Below are positions 6,381 through 9,649 of a DNA stretch of 9,649 bases, one piece after another. This stretch comes from Coxiellaceae bacterium. GTDB lineage: Bacteria; Pseudomonadota; Gammaproteobacteria; UBA9339. Every line of letters starts with the position of its first letter. Position 1 is the first letter of the stretch. The stretch lies in the NCBI GenBank assembly GCA_003142435.1, contig PLMI01000081.1:1-9649 (forward strand), read 5' to 3'. Position numbers and translations under genes: made by a program. The notes under the pieces were generated by a model that was not told where the DNA came from, made no database searches, and saw only the letters and a list, made by a program, of their open reading frames with translations.

Positions 6381-6406
6381 TTTTAAAACCCTAATTTGGA
6401 GAATAT

Positions 6407-7378
6407 ATGCCAAAAGTCACAATACAGCAGTTATTTGAAGCCGGTGTTCACTTTGGACATCAAACCCGTTACTGGCAACCTAAAATGAAGCCGTATATTT
6501 ACGGGGTTAGCCATAAAATCCACATCATAGACCTAGATAAAACCCTGCTGTTATTCGAAGAATGCTTGAATTATATAAGCAGCCTTGCCGCTAAGAAAGG
6601 CAAAATTCTATTTGTCGGGACTAAGCCGGCAGCTCAAGACATCATTTCTGAAGAAGCTAAACGCTGCGGCATGCCTTATGTAAACCACCGTTGGTTGGGG
6701 GGTATGCTTACTAACTACAAAACAATTCGCCAATCCATTAAAAGATTAAAGGAATTGGAAGAGATGCGCGATAGTCCAATTTTTGCAAAGTTAACTAAAA
6801 AAGAAGCTTTGCTTACTATTCGGGAAATTGAGAAGTTGGAAAAAAGCCTTGGCGGTATCAAAAATATGGCTGGTCTTCCTGATGCTCTTTTTGTTGTTGA
6901 TATAGGTTATGAAAGCACAGCTGTTAATGAAGCCCTTAAATTGCGAATTCCTATCATCGGTATCGTAGATACAAACAATAACCCGGAAAGAATTGATCAT
7001 ATTATCCCTGGAAATGACGATTCAAGCCGTGCTATTAAACTTTATGCGTCTAATATTGCTGACGTTATTTTAGAAGCTCGCGGTAATATTATCGAAGAAG
7101 TTGAAATCGAAAGCAAAGAAATGCGTAAGCCGCAAAAAAAGGCCATGAGGGAAAAAGAGCATAAGAAAATAGTCACTAAAAAACAAGTTGTAATTCATGA
7201 AGAATCTCCTGAAGAAGGTGCAAAAGAAATAGAAAAAATAGTGGCTGAAAAAGAAGAAGGCAAGAAAAAATCGGCTGTTAAAGCAGTTAAGGTTGTAAGA
7301 AAAAAACCAGTTAAAACTGTCAAGCATGCAAAAGAAGCAAAAGAGAAAAAAGATACAGAAAGTAAAACCAAGGAGTAA
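6407..7378 (+). CDS. rpsB: 30S ribosomal protein S2 with long Lys/Glu-rich C-terminal tail
   Basis: Ribosomal protein S2, which binds the 30S subunit late in assembly and is needed, with S1, for mRNA binding. The conserved core covers residues 1 to about 227: [11 protein letters not shown] (10-20), [12 protein letters not shown] (96-107), [10 protein letters not shown] (156-165), [20 protein letters not shown] (187-206). The protein has 323 residues against 241 in E. coli; the extra part, about residues 228-323, is a low-complexity tail rich in Lys, Glu and Val with motifs such as [16 protein letters not shown]. It is in frame and followed at once by the tsf ribosome binding site, so it is not an assembly artefact of a neighbouring gene. 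The start has GGAGA at 6398-6402. S2 is the first gene of the operon and its probable feedback regulator. Base composition is like that of neighbouring genes apart from the AAA-rich tail. Confidence 0.97.
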   Translation: MPKVTIQQLFEAGVHFGHQTRYWQPKMKPYIYGVSHKIHIIDLDKTLLLFEECLNYISSLAAKKGKILFVGTKPAAQDIISEEAKRCGMPYVNHRWLGGMLTNYKTIRQSIKRLKELEEMRDSPIFAKLTKKEALLTIREIEKLEKSLGGIKNMAGLPDALFVVDIGYESTAVNEALKLRIPIIGIVDTNNNPERIDHIIPGNDDSSRAIKLYASNIADVILEARGNIIEEVEIESKEMRKPQKKAMREKEHKKIVTKKQVVIHEESPEEGAKEIEKIVAEKEEGKKKSAVKAVKVVRKKPVKTVKHAKEAKEKKDTESKTKE

Positions 7379-7381
7379 TCG

Positions 7382-8263
7382 ATGCCTATAACAATTTCAG
7401 CGAGTTTAGTTAAAGAATTAAGAGAGAGAACTCAAGGCGGTTTGCTTGAGTGCAAAAAAGCCTTAGAAGAAAGCGGAGGAGACATTGAGAAAGCAATTGA
7501 GTTAATGCGCAAATCTGGCGTGGCAAAGGCTGCAAAAAAAGCGGGAAGAGTGGCTGCTGAAGGAATTATAGCCATTGCATCTTCCGGTAAAAAAGCAGTT
7601 ATTGCTGAAATAAATTGCGAAACTGATTTTGTTGCCCGCAGCGATAATTTCATCAATTTTGCTAACAGCGTAGTAAATAAAGCGTTGGCAATAGAGGCTA
7701 AATCGGTAGATGAATTATTAAAAGCAACAGCCGATGAAAACAAAACGATTGCTCATTGACTTGATGAATTAATTGGAAAAATTGGTGAGAAAATTGTCAT
7801 TCGCCGTTTAGCTTATGTGGAATCGCCAGGTATTATTGGCAGTTATCTGCATGGCCAGCGAATTGGTGTTTTAGTGAAATTATCAATAGACGATGCTGTT
7901 TTAGGCAAAGATATTGCGATGCATATTGCCGCGTCCAAACCAATGGTGATTTCAACAAAAGATGTTCCAGCTGAATTAATTCAAAAAGAGCGCGAAATAT
8001 TTCTTGCCCAGGTGGAATCAAGCGGAAAACCGCCAGAAATGCTACAAAAAATGGTAAATGGTAAGGTAAATAAATTTGTCGATGAGGTTACATTATTACA
8101 GCAGCCTTTTATCAAAGATCCAAATATCAAAGTTTCTGATTTATTGCAAAAGGCGAAAGGGGAAGTTTTAGAATTTATTCGTTACGAAGTTGGAGAGGGA
8201 ATCGAAAAGAAAGAAGTAGATTTCGCATCCGAGGTTATGGCACAAGTTGAAGGGAAAAGATAA
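7382..8263 (+). pseudogene. tsf: Elongation factor Ts gene interrupted by an in-frame TGA
   Basis: EF-Ts, the nucleotide exchange factor of EF-Tu. The frame covers 293 codons, normal for the family (283 residues in E. coli), but codon 126 (7757-7759) is TGA. Before it lie the UBA-like N-terminal domain (ITASLVKEL-type start, [20 protein letters not shown], 15-34) and the EF-Tu contact motif [10 protein letters not shown] (81-90). After it, in the same frame, come [29 protein letters not shown], and the C-terminal [19 protein letters not shown], all well conserved. Nothing else is decayed, which argues against a long-dead pseudogene; tsf is essential in most bacteria. The break could be a sequencing or assembly error, a very recent mutation, or readthrough. 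The start is firm: AAGGAG (7370-7375) lies at the end of rpsB, 6 nt before the ATG. The stop overlaps the pyrH start by one base (TAATG). Confidence 0.92.
7757..7759 (+). other. Premature in-frame TGA in tsf
   Basis: The codon context is ATT GCT CAT TGA CTT GAT GAA. The TGA is followed by C, the context known to be leaky for UGA in bacteria (for example in the RF2 gene). It falls just before the helix leading to the IGE-IRR block, at a residue position that is not conserved in EF-Ts. All 22 or so Trp codons in the other genes of this window are TGG, so TGA is not a general Trp codon here. No hairpin resembling a selenocysteine insertion element is evident just downstream. Confidence 0.9.
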
Positions 8264-8991
8264 TGCAAAACAAACAGCCAGTCTTTAAGCGTATTCTGCT
8301 AAAATTTAGTGGCGAAGCCTTAATGGGGCAAAAAGAGTTTGGCATCGATTCTGAGATTTTGCAGTATATAAGCGATGAAATTGCGACTGTAGTCAAGTTG
8401 GGTGTCGAGGTGGCAATAGTAATTGGCGGCGGCAATTTTTTTCGCGGTGCAGATTTGTTTAAAAATGGAGTAGATCGAATTACAGGCGACTACATGGGAA
8501 TATTAGCCACTGTAATCAATGCATTGGCAATGCGGGATATTTTTGACAAAAATAATTTGCCTAGTATCGTGATGTCAGCAATTCCAATGAATGGAATAGC
8601 TGTTCCATTTGATAGAAACAGAGCCATTTCTTATTTACAAAAAGGACGCATTGTTATTTTAGCAGGCGGCACAGGTAATCCATTGGTGACTACTGATTCA
8701 GCAATGAGTTTGCGTGGCGTAGAACTGAAGGCCGATATTTTGTTAAAGGCTACTAATGTGGATGGCGTGTATTCATCAGACCCAAGCAAAAATCCCTCTG
8801 CCAAGTTATATAAACATCTCACATATAAAGAAGCTTTAGCAAAAGAATTAGCCGTTATGGATTTATCAGCATTTTGCCAATGCAGAGACCATAACATGCG
8901 CCTTAGAATTTTTAATATGCGCAAATTTGGAGCTTTATTTAATATAGTTACAGGTGAAGATGAAGGAACTTTAGTTGAAACTGGAGAATAG
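8263..8991 (+). CDS. pyrH: UMP kinase
   Basis: A 242-residue cytoplasmic kinase that converts UMP to UDP in pyrimidine nucleotide synthesis; bacterial UMP kinases are hexamers of the amino acid kinase fold. Conserved blocks are KRILLKFSGEAL (9-20) with the phosphate-binding Lys, the glycine-rich IGGGNFFRGA (54-63), GDYMGILATVINALAMRD (75-92), GGTGNPLVTTDSA (135-147) and the late KATNVDGVYSSDP (162-174). Length equals E. coli PyrH (241). GNP is normally followed by FF or YF; here it is LV, a small substitution. The ATG overlaps the tsf stop by one base, and AGGGA (8251-8255) serves as ribosome binding site. Because its translation may be coupled to tsf, the TGA in tsf could also reduce its expression if real. 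Confidence 0.97.
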   Translation: MQNKQPVFKRILLKFSGEALMGQKEFGIDSEILQYISDEIATVVKLGVEVAIVIGGGNFFRGADLFKNGVDRITGDYMGILATVINALAMRDIFDKNNLPSIVMSAIPMNGIAVPFDRNRAISYLQKGRIVILAGGTGNPLVTTDSAMSLRGVELKADILLKATNVDGVYSSDPSKNPSAKLYKHLTYKEALAKELAVMDLSAFCQCRDHNMRLRIFNMRKFGALFNIVTGEDEGTLVETGE

Positions 8992-8994
8992 GCA

Positions 8995-9552
8995 ATGATA
9001 AATGAGATTACAAAAAACTCTGACAATAACATGAGAAAATGCGTAGACAATTTAAAACATGAATTGTCAAAGCTTCGAACTGGACGAGCACACCCGTCAC
9101 TTGTAGAGCATATTGAAGTTGAATATTACGGTAACAAGACAACTCTTAATCACATAGCTTCTGTTACGGTAAGCGATCCAAGAACGTTATCGATTACTCC
9201 CTGGGAAAAAGCTATGATTAAACCGATAGAAAAAGCAATTATGGTTTCTGATTTAGGATTAAATCCCATGAGCGATTCCACAAGCGTGAGAATTCCATTG
9301 CCTCTGCTTACAGAAGAGCGCAGAAAAGATTTGGTTAAAGTAGTTAAGTCTACCGCGGAGCAATCCAGAGTAACAATAAGAAATATTCGTCGCGATGCCA
9401 ATAACGCTCTAAAAGAACTTTTAAAAAAGAAAGAAATCAGTGAAGATGAAGAGCATAAAGCGCAAGACAATATACAAAAACTTACCGATAAATTTGTTGC
9501 TGAAACAGACAAGATTGCATCTGCAAAAGAGGCGGATTTGATGGAAGTGTAA
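8995..9552 (+). CDS. frr: Ribosome recycling factor
   Basis: A 185-residue cytoplasmic protein that, with EF-G, splits the post-termination ribosome; same length as E. coli RRF. Conserved blocks are [23 protein letters not shown] (24-46 region), [17 protein letters not shown] (56-72), the GLNP hinge segment with [18 protein letters not shown] (about 99-116), and the helical [13 protein letters not shown] (129-141). The three-helix bundle plus beta domain arrangement is complete. The ATG follows the pyrH stop by 3 nt, with GGAG (8983-8986) inside the end of pyrH. It is the last gene of the operon within the window; the usual next genes (dxr or uppS in many gammaproteobacteria) are not within the remaining 97 nt. 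Confidence 0.97.
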   Translation: MINEITKNSDNNMRKCVDNLKHELSKLRTGRAHPSLVEHIEVEYYGNKTTLNHIASVTVSDPRTLSITPWEKAMIKPIEKAIMVSDLGLNPMSDSTSVRIPLPLLTEERRKDLVKVVKSTAEQSRVTIRNIRRDANNALKELLKKKEISEDEEHKAQDNIQKLTDKFVAETDKIASAKEADLMEV

Positions 9553-9610
9553 AGAAAATTTTCTATTTTTCGTAAGTATTTGATTTTACTAAAGTTTTTT
9601 ATTGCATGTT

Positions 9611-9649
9611 TTATTCGCCTTAAGGCGAATAACCGGTAGCCGCAGGCTT
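9611..9649. repeat. Nested palindromes downstream of frr, running to the window edge
   Basis: A perfect 22-bp palindrome with half-site TTATTCGCCTT (9611-9621) is followed by ACCGGT (9632-9637) and by AGCC-GCA-GGCT (9638-9648), then the window ends. No T-run follows, so it is a poor intrinsic terminator on either strand. Its GC-rich character against AT-rich flanks resembles dispersed palindromic intergenic elements, but no second copy is present in this window. Confidence 0.5.

Noticed and set aside
7757..7830. Selenocysteine insertion at the tsf TGA
   Set aside because: No suitable hairpin is evident directly downstream, EF-Ts has no catalytic Cys/Sec role, and the position is not conserved.
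7382..8263. TGA read as Trp or Gly (altered genetic code)
   Set aside because: Trp is TGG throughout the window in about 22 places, no other gene has an internal TGA, and map and the ECF S-component gene end in TGA at normal lengths.
7817..8263. Independent gene for the C-terminal half of EF-Ts starting at GTG 7817
   Set aside because: No ribosome binding site precedes it, and the conserved KIGE-IRR block between the TGA and the GTG would be lost; it is the continuation of tsf.
9553..9610. Intrinsic terminator directly after frr
   Set aside because: A T6 run is present (about 9595-9600) but the preceding AGTA/TACT stem is too short to be convincing.
1..9649. CRISPR array, insertion sequence or prophage
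   Set aside because: No regularly spaced repeats, transposase, integrase or phage-like genes are visible on either strand.

Overview
This is a low-GC, gene-dense bacterial chromosome segment, most likely from a gammaproteobacterium. Three things point that way: the order rpsB-tsf-pyrH-frr with map divergent, a single-pass SPOR-domain envelope protein of the DamX/FtsN type, and an elongator tRNA-Met very like that of E. coli. A Legionellales-like organism is my guess from protein style; no database was searched.

Layout. (1) 1-194: the 5' part of an unrecognised minus-strand gene cut by the window edge. (2) 381-3097: a promoter, tRNA-Met(CAT) and, only 10 nt after its CCA, a three-gene ECF vitamin-type transporter: a fused double ATPase, an EcfT-like membrane coupler and an S component. 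(3) 3201-4544: a membrane-anchored SPOR protein. (4) 4554-4598: a strong hairpin terminator lying between converging genes. (5) 4597-6152, minus strand: map (methionine aminopeptidase) followed by a SuhB-type inositol monophosphatase, overlapping by 4 nt. (6) 6153-6406: a divergent intergenic region with a good rpsB promoter, a perfect 26-bp palindrome at the predicted transcription start and a leader able to fold as a pseudoknot. (7) 6407-9552: rpsB, tsf, pyrH and frr with very short spacings. (8) 9553-9649: a spacer ending in nested palindromes at the window edge.

How the genes work together. The right half is a translation and UMP-kinase operon: ribosomal protein S2, EF-Ts, UMP kinase and ribosome recycling factor. 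Map, transcribed away from it, removes initiator methionine. The left half is a dedicated ECF importer for an unknown small molecule plus a cell-envelope SPOR protein.

Most notable observations. The fused ECF ATPase has lost complementary motifs in its two halves, leaving exactly one intact composite ATP site, and EcfT has lost one of its two coupling motifs. The essential gene tsf is interrupted by an in-frame TGA although every Trp codon in the window is TGG. S2 carries a lysine-rich tail of about 95 residues. The rpsB leader shows a pseudoknot-type architecture. The first transporter gene begins almost at the tRNA 3' end with no visible Shine-Dalgarno sequence.
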